Assembly: GCA_016841125.1 (NCBI GenBank)
Contig: JAENZU010000201.1
Coordinates: 1,441 to 6,657 of the forward strand
Direction: 5' to 3'
DNA length: 5,217 bases
Source: Melioribacter sp.
Lineage (GTDB): Bacteria > Bacteroidota > Ignavibacteria > Ignavibacteriales > Melioribacteraceae
The position numbers were made by a program, and so were the translations under genes. Shown here piece by piece: positions 1-5,217 of this stretch (position 1 is the stretch's first letter; each line of letters starts with the position of its first letter). A model generated the notes under the pieces. The model ran no database searches. It was not told the DNA's origin and was given only the letters and a program-made list of their open reading frames with translations.

Positions 1-1
1 A

Positions 2-2140
2 GTAAAGAGTGCAGGTTACGATCGTATTTATGTTTATGATACTGAGGAAGAAGAAGGCGAAGAACTTCCTTTTAAATTAGACGGAATTGAAAGTGTAGCG
101 TGGTCGCCGGATGGACAAAAAATTGCGTTCTCAGGTGCTAATCCGAAAAGCTCGGATATCTATACTTATAATTTCGAGACAGGTGAATTACTGAATGTTA
201 CATCGGATATATTTACGGATAAATCGCCGTCATGGTCGCCGGATAGTAAAAAAATATTCTTTGCTTCCGATAGAGGTGAATATCTGAAAGAAAGCATGCT
301 GCCCGAAAATTTTGCGATGTATAACCACAACTATAAAAATATGGATTTGTATTACATCGAACCTGAAACTAAAAAAGTAGAACGAATTACCGATTGGGAA
401 TTAAGTGATGAAAACTCGGTTGTAATATCCCCCGACGGTGAGCAAATCTTGTTCACATCAGATTATAACGGTATTACTAATATCTATAAAAAGAGTATAG
501 TGCTTGATGAAAATTCCGGCGCCGGATCAATTACTGAAATTAAAGCCGAGCCGGTTACGAATTCATTGAATGGATTAAATCAATTATCCCTTTCAGCCGA
601 TGGGAAAAAACTGGTTTTCACTTCCCTTTTTAAGAGCGGCTACAATATTTTCCTGATGAACAATCCTTTTGATATGGAACCGGTTGCCGAGACATTAAAG
701 TTCACGAACTATATGGCATCGTTAACAAATAAAGATACTGCATTTTCTGAACCGCTCACCGAATTTACTGAAGTTGGAGATTCTGTAAAATTTGAAAGAA
801 TCAGGCTGGCTGATAATGATAAACAAAAAATTTCCGTTTCTGATTCCACCGAAATCTCTACCAATATTTTTACTGGCCAATACAAATCGAAAGATGAAGA
901 AAGTGATTCTACTAAAGTTGATGTCAGCAATTATGTATTCGGCGGGCAGGATTTGCAGAAAGATACATCCAATAAACTGATCGATCGGAATAAAATTTTT
1001 CAAGAAAATCTTGACGAGGATGGCAATTATTTAGTTAATAATTATAAGATCAATTTTTCGCCGGATCTAATTTATGCCAATGCCGGGTACAGCTCTCTCT
1101 ACGGTCTGCTCGGTACAACTGTTTTATCTTTCAGCGATGTTTTAGGCGGTCACAGAATTATAGGTATCACTAGTTTACAGATTGATCTAAAAAACAGTGA
1201 TTACGGTTTGGCTTATTATTATCTGAGAAAGAGAATAAACTACGGTATTGAAGGATTCCACACCGCAAGGTTTGTATACTTAACTAACCAGATCCGTTCC
1301 GAACTTTACCGGTACCGCAACTACGGCGGTGTTATAAGCGCAAGTTATCCCTTAAGCAGATTTTATAGATTAGACGGAAGTTTCAGTTTGCTAAATGTAT
1401 CTTCGGAAAACCTCGATAATCTTTCGGTTCCGACAGACAAGTCTACTTTTTTGATACCGTCATTAAGTTTTGTTCATGATAACACAATGTTTGGATACAC
1501 TTCACCAATTGAGGGAACAAGATATAAACTGACTGCATTCGGTGATATTGGTTTGAATAACTCCCGACAGGCATTTTATTCACTTGTTTGGGATTATCGT
1601 ACCTATTTCAGATTCTGGTATGATAACAGTTTTGCGTTCAGATTATCGGGCGGTTATTCGGGCGGCGGAAACCCCCAGAGATTTTTCATAGGCGGTACTG
1701 AAAGCTGGATTAATAGAAGTTTTGCGACGGGAAATATTCCGCTGGAAAGTCCCTCCGATTTTGCATTCCTAACACCCGCGCTTCCACTTAGAGGTTACGA
1801 TTACGCCGAGCAAATTGGCACAAGATACAGCTTACTTAATCTTGAGTTGAGAATGCCAATTATCAGATATCTTTTAACAGGTCCTCTCCCGCTGCTTTTC
1901 TCTAATATTTTAGGAACAGTTTTCTTAGATGTTGGTTCAGCCTGGAGTGATGATAATAAACTTCAGTTATTCCACAAAGATGAGAGCGGTTCAACAGTAA
2001 CAAAAGATTTGCTGATAGGAACCGGTTACGGATTCAGGATGTATTTTATTTTTCTTTGGAAGTTAGATATTGCCTGGTCTTACGATCTCGATCGCTTCTC
2101 TGCACCGAGATACTATTTTTCTTTGGGATTGGATTTTTAG
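2..2140 (+). CDS. TolB-like (PD40) propeller fused to an Omp85-like outer-membrane beta-barrel, 5' end outside the window
   Basis: The frame is open from base 2, so the gene begins upstream; an internal ATG at 296 is not its start. The visible 712 residues begin with PD40/TolB-type propeller repeats: SVAWSPDGQKIAF (about 31-43), SPSWSPDSKKIFFASD (75-90), SVVISPDGEQILFTSD (139-154) and LSLSADGKKLVFTS (195-208). A polar, probably flexible linker rich in D, S, K and T spans about 220-345. The remainder, about 345-712, alternates aromatic and polar residues like a transmembrane beta-barrel. It has IGG at 563-565, LRGY at 596-599 followed by a LNLELRMPI stretch, and a terminal YYFSLGLDF. RGY is the loop-6 hallmark of the Omp85/BamA superfamily, and a final Phe is typical of barrels inserted by the BAM machinery. 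No POTRA domain is visible. Family knowledge places such proteins in the outer membrane with the propeller probably periplasmic; related proteins often carry a signal peptide and sometimes a peptidase-like domain at the missing N-terminus (inference). Substrate unknown. Confidence 0.82.
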   Translation, partial: VKSAGYDRIYVYDTEEEEGEELPFKLDGIESVAWSPDGQKIAFSGANPKSSDIYTYNFETGELLNVTSDIFTDKSPSWSPDSKKIFFASDRGEYLKESMLPENFAMYNHNYKNMDLYYIEPETKKVERITDWELSDENSVVISPDGEQILFTSDYNGITNIYKKSIVLDENSGAGSITEIKAEPVTNSLNGLNQLSLSADGKKLVFTSLFKSGYNIFLMNNPFDMEPVAETLKFTNYMASLTNKDTAFSEPLTEFTEVGDSVKFERIRLADNDKQKISVSDSTEISTNIFTGQYKSKDEESDSTKVDVSNYVFGGQDLQKDTSNKLIDRNKIFQENLDEDGNYLVNNYKINFSPDLIYANAGYSSLYGLLGTTVLSFSDVLGGHRIIGITSLQIDLKNSDYGLAYYYLRKRINYGIEGFHTARFVYLTNQIRSELYRYRNYGGVISASYPLSRFYRLDGSFSLLNVSSENLDNLSVPTDKSTFLIPSLSFVHDNTMFGYTSPIEGTRYKLTAFGDIGLNNSRQAFYSLVWDYRTYFRFWYDNSFAFRLSGGYSGGGNPQRFFIGGTESWINRSFATGNIPLESPSDFAFLTPALPLRGYDYAEQIGTRYSLLNLELRMPIIRYLLTGPLPLLFSNILGTVFLDVGSAWSDDNKLQLFHKDESGSTVTKDLLIGTGYGFRMYFIFLWKLDIAWSYDLDRFSAPRYYFSLGLDF

Positions 2141-2143
2141 AGC

Positions 2144-2170
2144 AAAGCCGGTGATTAAGCCGGCTTTTTT
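2144..2170 (+). terminator. Intrinsic terminator of the propeller-barrel gene
   Basis: AAAGCCGG at 2144-2151 pairs perfectly with CCGGCTTT at 2160-2167 around an 8-base loop, and the T run spans 2165-2170. The hairpin begins 3 bases after the stop codon of the upstream gene. Read on the minus strand the hairpin lacks a following T run, so it should act mainly on plus-strand transcripts. It overlaps the last three sense codons and stop codon of the convergent fmdB-type gene. Confidence 0.85.
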
Positions 2171-2448
2171 ATTTTCTCTTCTTTTTTCTTTGGGGAATCA
2201 TCAGAGGGCTTTGCTGAATCCGATTTTGCGGGCTCCGATTTAACCTCATTTGATGCACTCTTTTTTCCATTTTTATAATCTGTTTGATAAAATCCGGAAC
2301 CTTTAAATATTGGGGCAAGTCCAGCACCGATAAGTCTTTTTAAACTTCCCTTACATTTTGGGCATACTTTTAAAGGTTCATCAGTCATCTTTTGAAACTC
2401 TTCAAACAGGTAACCGCAATCCAAACATTTATAATCATAATTGGGCAT
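2155..2448 (-). CDS. FmdB-family zinc-ribbon protein
   Basis: This 97-residue protein starts MPNYDYKC. Its N-terminal zinc ribbon has two CxxC pairs, C8/C11 and C29/C32, which would hold one zinc ion. The FmdB-typical KGSGFYQTDY motif follows at about 49-58. The family (Pfam zf-RING_8/CxxC_CxxC_SSSS type) is small and widespread. It is named after a putative regulator of a methylotroph formamidase operon, and its real role in most bacteria is unknown, so a regulatory function should not be assumed. From about residue 60 the tail is low-complexity and rich in K, S, E and P, which is common in the family and probably disordered. A GGAG at 2456-2459 (minus strand) lies 7 bases before the ATG and supports this start. 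The gene converges with the propeller-barrel gene, leaving 14 bases between the stops, and diverges from the lipoprotein gene. Confidence 0.92.
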   Translation of the reverse strand: MPNYDYKCLDCGYLFEEFQKMTDEPLKVCPKCKGSLKRLIGAGLAPIFKGSGFYQTDYKNGKKSASNEVKSEPAKSDSAKPSDDSPKKKEEKIKKPA

Positions 2449-2455
2449 AATATAT

Positions 2456-2459
2456 CTCC
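2456..2459 (-). promoter_or_regulatory. Shine-Dalgarno site of the fmdB-type gene
   Basis: GGAG on the minus strand lies 7 bases before the ATG at 2448-2446. The spacing is ideal and fixes the start of the zinc-ribbon protein. Confidence 0.75.
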
Positions 2460-2534
2460 ATCAGTCTCATTTTTTTAAGTCGCTAAAATATCGACTAATT
2501 TTATTAAATAAAACAATATTTTTTTTAAATGATA

Positions 2535-2554
2535 TTTATGTATTTTTACATAAA
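2535..2554. repeat. Perfect 8-bp inverted repeat with a TTTT loop, just upstream of the lipoprotein gene
   Basis: TTTATGTA (2535-2542) and TACATAAA (2547-2554) are exact reverse complements separated by TTTT. The element ends 12 bases before the lipoprotein ATG. It could be an operator for a dimeric regulator or a weak 5'-UTR hairpin. No T run follows on the plus strand, so it does not look like a terminator. Composition bias makes a chance origin possible. Confidence 0.5.
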
Positions 2555-2566
2555 AATTTACTGAAT

Positions 2567-3226
2567 ATGAAAAAATTAACCTTTGCTGCACTTCTTCTAC
2601 TGATCTTACTAATACCCGGATGTCTGAACTACACACAGGTCACTACAATTAGAACAGACGGCTCGGGCGAAATGTTTATCCATTACTGGACGTATTGGAC
2701 CAGCGAAGAGGATACAGTAATTTTTAATAAGCTTGGTATTTTTAATCCGGATTCTATAAGAAGTGAATTCTCTTCAATTCACAACGAAATTACAAATGTT
2801 GAAGTTTATAGGGATTTTTCGGACAGTACAATTCATGCAAAGGTTGAATTAACATTTAACAGTATCGATTCTTTAAATCAATCACGCGCATTCAAAGGAG
2901 CAAATTTTTCAATTGTTGACGGACCGGAAAAGACCAAAATTTTCTCGCAATTTATCGCACCCTTCGCTACCGGCTTTGGACTGAATACGGAAAAATTCAA
3001 ATTAAGATATATTTATTATCTCCCCGGCGACATTATTAAGCACAACGCAAATTCACTATCAAATAATAAACTAACTTGGGAATATAATTTAAGCGAGATC
3101 GGCTTAGGAAAACAGATAAGTGCAACTTACATTCCATTTCGATTAAAACAGACTCCCACTTGGATTTATATTCTTGCTTTAATCGTAATTATTGTTGTAG
3201 TTATTTTCCTATTTAAAAAGAAATAG
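2567..3226 (+). CDS. Predicted lipoprotein with C-terminal transmembrane helix, LppM/DUF3153-like
   Basis: The start is placed at ATG 2567, giving 219 residues beginning MKKLTFAALLLL. The frame stays open upstream to a TTG at 2441, but that extension would overlap the start of fmdB and would bury the signal peptide, so it is rejected. Residues 1-18 form a lipoprotein signal peptide (KK, hydrophobic core, lipobox IPGC) with Cys19 as the lipidated residue. NYTQVTTIRTDGSGE follows, where the DGSG turn in a beta-strand context resembles the opening of LppM/DUF3153 lipoproteins. The middle (about 35-190) is a soluble, probably beta-rich domain. Residues 199-216 form a single membrane helix capped by KKK at the C-terminus. 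A lipid anchor plus a membrane helix would hold both ends in the membrane, most simply the inner membrane with the domain in the periplasm. Function is unknown, and the family match rests on architecture seen by eye. No Shine-Dalgarno is visible. Confidence 0.8.
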   Translation: MKKLTFAALLLLILLIPGCLNYTQVTTIRTDGSGEMFIHYWTYWTSEEDTVIFNKLGIFNPDSIRSEFSSIHNEITNVEVYRDFSDSTIHAKVELTFNSIDSLNQSRAFKGANFSIVDGPEKTKIFSQFIAPFATGFGLNTEKFKLRYIYYLPGDIIKHNANSLSNNKLTWEYNLSEIGLGKQISATYIPFRLKQTPTWIYILALIVIIVVVIFLFKKK

Positions 3227-3262
3227 CAGAGAAAGTCAATAAAAACACATTACATCATTTAT

Positions 3263-3291
3263 TTGACTTACCTGAGCCTTTTCATTATATT
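3263..3291 (+). promoter_or_regulatory. Sigma-70 type promoter of the prs-rplY-pth cluster
   Basis: The -35 box TTGACT (3263-3268) and the -10 box TATATT (3286-3291) are separated by exactly 17 bases. Each matches the housekeeping consensus at 5 of 6 positions. Transcription would start near 3298, leaving a leader of about 30 bases before the prs ATG. It lies in the 101-base gap after the lipoprotein gene, where I see no convincing terminator, so some read-through from the lipoprotein gene is possible. Confidence 0.72.
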
Positions 3292-3327
3292 TTAGTTTAT
3301 ATTTTTTTAAAAACTTATATTATTTTA

Positions 3328-4269
3328 ATGGAAGAAACCGAACCGAGAATATTTGCGGGAAGTTCCAACCCTGAGCTGGCTCAAAAAATTGTTGACCATT
3401 TGGGTTTAGAATTAGGTCAAGTTAAGCTTAAAAATTTCAGCGACGGCGAAATTTGGGCTAAATACAAAGAAAATATACGCGGAAGAGATGTGTATATTGT
3501 TCAATCCACGATGCCCCCGGCAGAAAACTTGATGGAACTGTTAATTATGATTGATGCTGCAAAAAGGTCTTCTGCCAAAAGAGTTACGGCAGTAATTCCT
3601 TATTTCGGTTATGCAAGACAGGATAGAAAAGATCAGCCGCGGGTTTCAATTACCGCAAAATTGGTTGCAAATTTATTGACGGTAGCAGGTGCCGATAAAA
3701 TTATAGCAGTAGATTTACATGCTGCCCAGATTCAAGGATTTTTCGATATTCCTTTGGATCACCTTTACGCCTCGCCAATTTTCACAAGCGTATTTAAAAA
3801 CAAACTTGATAATTTCGTTGTTGCATCTGCCGATATGGGGGGTGTAAAATTAGCCCGTTCTTATGCAAAAAGATTGGACGCTAATATTGTTGTTATCGAT
3901 AAAAGAAGACCGGAACAAAACCGTGCTGAAGTAATGAATATTATTGGTGAGGTTGAAGGCAAAAACGTTTTAATTGTTGACGACCTTATTGATACAGGCG
4001 GAACTTTCGTAAATACTATTGAAGCGCTGAAAGCACACGGAGCCATGGAAATTTACGGCGCCGTTACTCACGCTTTACTTTCGGGGGAAGCGGTTCATAG
4101 GCTTGAAAAATCAAGTTTAACTAAATTATATGTTACAGATTCAATTCCGCTAAGCGGATCTTATTCAAAAATAGAAGTTAGAACTTCATCGGAACTTTTG
4201 GCTGAATCAATTATTAGAAGTTTTAATAATGAATCTATTAGTTCATTATTCGATGTAGATAAAAGTTAA
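3328..4269 (+). CDS. prs: Ribose-phosphate pyrophosphokinase (PRPP synthetase, class I)
   Basis: This cytoplasmic enzyme makes 5-phosphoribosyl-1-pyrophosphate from ribose 5-phosphate and ATP, releasing AMP. PRPP feeds purine, pyrimidine, NAD, histidine and tryptophan synthesis. At 313 residues it matches the usual class I length of about 315. Visible motifs in order: FAGSSNPELA (9-18), FSDGE (37-41), ATP-contacting YFGYARQDRK (92-101), the family signature DLHAAQIQGFF (129-139) with metal-binding His131, the catalytic flexible loop KRRPEQNRAEV (192-202), and the ribose-5-phosphate/PRPP loop VDDLIDTGGT (217-226). All key residues appear intact. The first ATG after the predicted transcript start is used, and the N-terminus aligns with the family without extension. 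No Shine-Dalgarno is seen; the leader is almost pure A/T. The rplY gene follows after 30 bases and is probably co-transcribed. Confidence 0.97.
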   Translation: MEETEPRIFAGSSNPELAQKIVDHLGLELGQVKLKNFSDGEIWAKYKENIRGRDVYIVQSTMPPAENLMELLIMIDAAKRSSAKRVTAVIPYFGYARQDRKDQPRVSITAKLVANLLTVAGADKIIAVDLHAAQIQGFFDIPLDHLYASPIFTSVFKNKLDNFVVASADMGGVKLARSYAKRLDANIVVIDKRRPEQNRAEVMNIIGEVEGKNVLIVDDLIDTGGTFVNTIEALKAHGAMEIYGAVTHALLSGEAVHRLEKSSLTKLYVTDSIPLSGSYSKIEVRTSSELLAESIIRSFNNESISSLFDVDKS

Positions 4270-4285
4270 TTTAGAAATATATTTT

Positions 4286-4289
4286 GGAG
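4286..4289 (+). promoter_or_regulatory. Shine-Dalgarno site of rplY
   Basis: GGAG lies 10 bases before the ATG at 4300. The spacing is slightly long. An out-of-frame ATG at 4292 is only 2 bases from the GGAG, too close to be used. The site supports the 4300 start. Confidence 0.65.
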
Positions 4290-4299
4290 TTATGTTAAA

Positions 4300-4959
4300 A
4301 TGGCTGAGATTACAATTAAAGCGCAGAAAAGAGATGATTTTTCGAAATCAGTTCTAAATCAGCTTAGAAAAGAAGATTATGTTCCGGGTGTTTATTATTC
4401 TAGAGGAAAAGATCCAATTTCAATAGCGGTTCAATATAAAGATTTGAAACCTGTAATTTTCACTTCTGAAACAAACATTGTTTCTCTCGTAATTGAAGGT
4501 GAAGAGACAAGACAGAGTATTATTAAAGCAATTCAGTTCGATCCGGTTACTGATAAAGTAGTTCATTTCGATCTGTTGGGCTTAACTGTTGGTGAGTCAC
4601 TTCAATTGCAGGTACCGGTTGTGCTCAAAGGAACTGCAATCGGCATCAAAGACGGCGGAATTTTGCAGAATCCTATTCACAAGTTGGACGTGGAATGTTT
4701 GCCCAAATACATTCCTGAACACATCGAGATTGACATTACTAACTTGCAATTCGGCGAAGCAATAAGTGTAGCAGATATTAAAACGGATAATTTTGAAATA
4801 TTAAATCCTGAAGAAACGATTATTGTTAGTATCGTTGCTCCTAAAGCGATTGAAGTTGAAGAACCGGAAGAAGAAGATATTCTTGACGAAGATCAGGAAC
4901 CAGAAGTTATCGGTAAAGGAAAAGATGACGATGAAGAGGAAGATTCGGAAGATAAATAA
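4300..4959 (+). CDS. rplY: 50S ribosomal protein L25, long form (Ctc/TL5 type) with acidic tail
   Basis: L25 binds 5S rRNA in the central protuberance of the large ribosomal subunit. This 219-residue protein is the two-domain long form (Ctc in Bacillus, TL5 in Thermus) rather than the roughly 95-residue E. coli form. The N-terminal 5S-binding domain spans about 1-92: AQKRDDFSKS at 8-17, LRKEDYVPGVYY at 22-33, and FDPVTDKVVHFDL at 80-92. The C-terminal beta domain spans about 95-182 and shows the family pattern PVVLKGTAIGIKDGGILQ (106-123), then LPKYIPEHIEIDI (134-146). Residues 185-219 are a strongly acidic tail, 21 of 35 being Asp or Glu, probably disordered. In Bacillus, ctc is a general stress gene; no stress-type promoter is seen here, and the gene appears to sit in one unit with prs and pth. 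Confidence 0.95.
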   Translation: MAEITIKAQKRDDFSKSVLNQLRKEDYVPGVYYSRGKDPISIAVQYKDLKPVIFTSETNIVSLVIEGEETRQSIIKAIQFDPVTDKVVHFDLLGLTVGESLQLQVPVVLKGTAIGIKDGGILQNPIHKLDVECLPKYIPEHIEIDITNLQFGEAISVADIKTDNFEILNPEETIIVSIVAPKAIEVEEPEEEDILDEDQEPEVIGKGKDDDEEEDSEDK

Positions 4960-4970
4960 CCAATAAGTAT

Positions 4971-4986
4971 AAATTGCGCGCAATTT
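4971..4986. repeat. Perfect 16-base palindrome over the pth start codon
   Basis: AAATTGCGCGCAATTT is its own reverse complement. As RNA it could fold into a 6-bp stem (AAAUUG with CAAUUU) with a CGCG loop. The inferred pth start codon TTG at 4974-4976 lies in the 5' arm. The element starts 11 bases after the rplY stop codon. The palindrome is a plain sequence fact; any role in translational coupling is inference. Confidence 0.6.
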
Positions 4987-5217
4987 TGGGAATAGGAAAT
5001 CCGGGGAAAAAATACGAGGATACTCGACACAACGTCGGCTTTGCTCTCATAGAAAAATTAGCGCAAGATCTGCACCTTTCTTTTCTTGATTCAAAATATG
5101 ATTTTCATTACGCGGGAGGCAATTTATTGGACTCCCGTTTTATATTAATCAAACCCACCACTTTTGTAAACCGCAGCGGACAAGCTGCTTTAGACGCTAT
5201 TAATAATTTTGATATAA
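4974..5217 (+). CDS. pth: Peptidyl-tRNA hydrolase, N-terminal 81 residues, 3' end outside the window
   Basis: Pth cleaves peptidyl-tRNAs that drop off the ribosome, recycling tRNA; it is usually essential and cytoplasmic. The reading frame gives a conserved N-terminus with ILGIGNPGKKYEDTRHNVGF at about 4-23. Asn9 corresponds to E. coli Asn10 and His19 to catalytic His20. KPTTFVNRSG at 60-69 contains Asn66, equivalent to E. coli Asn68. The catalytic Asp (E. coli Asp93) would lie beyond the window. The start is taken at TTG 4974: the frame has a stop at 4953-4955 and no ATG or GTG between that stop and the conserved region, and the family N-terminus begins here. It lies 14 bases after the rplY stop, has no clear Shine-Dalgarno, and its start codon is inside a 16-base palindrome. 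Val65 replaces the Met usual before this Asn. The family has about 190 residues, so roughly 110 are missing. Confidence 0.95.
   Translation, partial: MRAILGIGNPGKKYEDTRHNVGFALIEKLAQDLHLSFLDSKYDFHYAGGNLLDSRFILIKPTTFVNRSGQAALDAINNFDI

Larger units (their letters stand above)
2449..2566. promoter_or_regulatory. Divergent intergenic region between the fmdB-type gene and the lipoprotein gene
   Basis: These 118 very AT-rich bases must hold start signals for both divergent genes. Only weak matches are visible. For the plus strand, TCGACT (2491-2496) is followed 18 bases later by AATATT (2515-2520). For the minus strand, TTGTTT (complement of 2511-2516) is followed 18 bases later by GATATT (complement of 2487-2492). 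Such matches arise easily in AT-rich DNA, so neither is claimed as a promoter. The region also contains a perfect inverted repeat at 2535-2554, listed separately. Confidence 0.4.

Noticed and set aside
709..1003. Overlapping open frames on both strands inside the linker of the propeller-barrel gene.
   Set aside because: They are short, show no recognisable motif, and lie opposite or out of frame with a well-supported long coding frame whose low-complexity linker explains the lack of stops.
2441..2566. N-terminal extension of the lipoprotein reading frame from a TTG at 2441.
   Set aside because: It overlaps the start of the fmdB-type gene, puts 42 unrelated residues before a textbook lipoprotein signal peptide, and runs through the AT-rich divergent promoter region.
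3227..3262. Possible terminator or small RNA between the lipoprotein gene and the prs promoter.
   Set aside because: No stem with a T run could be found; the stretch is A-rich without clear symmetry.
3861..4046. Minus-strand open frame inside prs.
   Set aside because: It lies across the catalytic loop and PRPP loop codons of prs, and its translation shows no family features.
4270..4299. Possible regulatory leader between prs and rplY.
   Set aside because: Only the GGAG ribosome site is visible in these 30 bases; there is no room for a riboswitch and no clear hairpin.
4292..4357. ATG at 4292 opening a 21-codon frame overlapping the rplY start.
   Set aside because: It is only 2 bases from the GGAG, has no recognisable product, and overlaps well-conserved L25 coding sequence; spacing favours the ATG at 4300.
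4801..4983. Minus-strand open frame opposite the rplY tail, rich in Phe, Ile and Arg, resembling a small membrane protein.
   Set aside because: Its composition is the direct antisense image of the GAA/GAT-rich acidic tail (TTC/ATC codons), so its hydrophobicity is an artefact.

Overview
The window is an AT-rich stretch of a bacterial chromosome carrying ordinary, mostly conserved genes. It holds five complete or partial genes on the plus strand and one on the minus strand. The best guess for the source is the Bacteroidota/Chlorobiota/Ignavibacteriota (FCB) group, perhaps Ignavibacteria. This rests on a TolB-like propeller fused to an outer-membrane barrel, a Gram-negative envelope, AT-rich spacers and several starts without a Shine-Dalgarno sequence. 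A near-consensus sigma-70 type promoter argues mildly against classical Bacteroidetes, which use a different promoter signature. No marker gene here settles the taxonomy.

Left part (about 1-2170): the C-terminal 712 residues of a large envelope protein. PD40/TolB-like propeller repeats lead through a polar linker into an Omp85-like beta-barrel that ends in an aromatic residue. It stops at a clear intrinsic terminator, whose hairpin lies over the last codons of the convergent gene.

Middle (2155-3327): a minus-strand FmdB-type zinc-ribbon protein and a divergent plus-strand lipoprotein with a C-terminal membrane helix, which resembles the LppM/DUF3153 family. They share a 118-base AT-rich intergenic region that contains a perfect 8-bp inverted repeat.

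Right part (3228-5217): a TTGACT-17-TATATT promoter followed by prs (PRPP synthetase), rplY/ctc (ribosomal protein L25, long form with an acidic tail) and the start of pth (peptidyl-tRNA hydrolase). The prs-ctc-pth order is a known conserved cluster, for example in Bacillus subtilis. It links nucleotide precursor supply with ribosome function and peptidyl-tRNA recycling. pth appears to start at TTG, and that codon sits inside a perfect 16-base palindrome, so translation may be coupled to rplY.

I found no mobile element, CRISPR array, RNA gene or defence system. No intergenic gap exceeds about 120 bases. The observations most worth a second look are the propeller-barrel fusion, the palindrome over the pth start and the doubly anchored lipoprotein.
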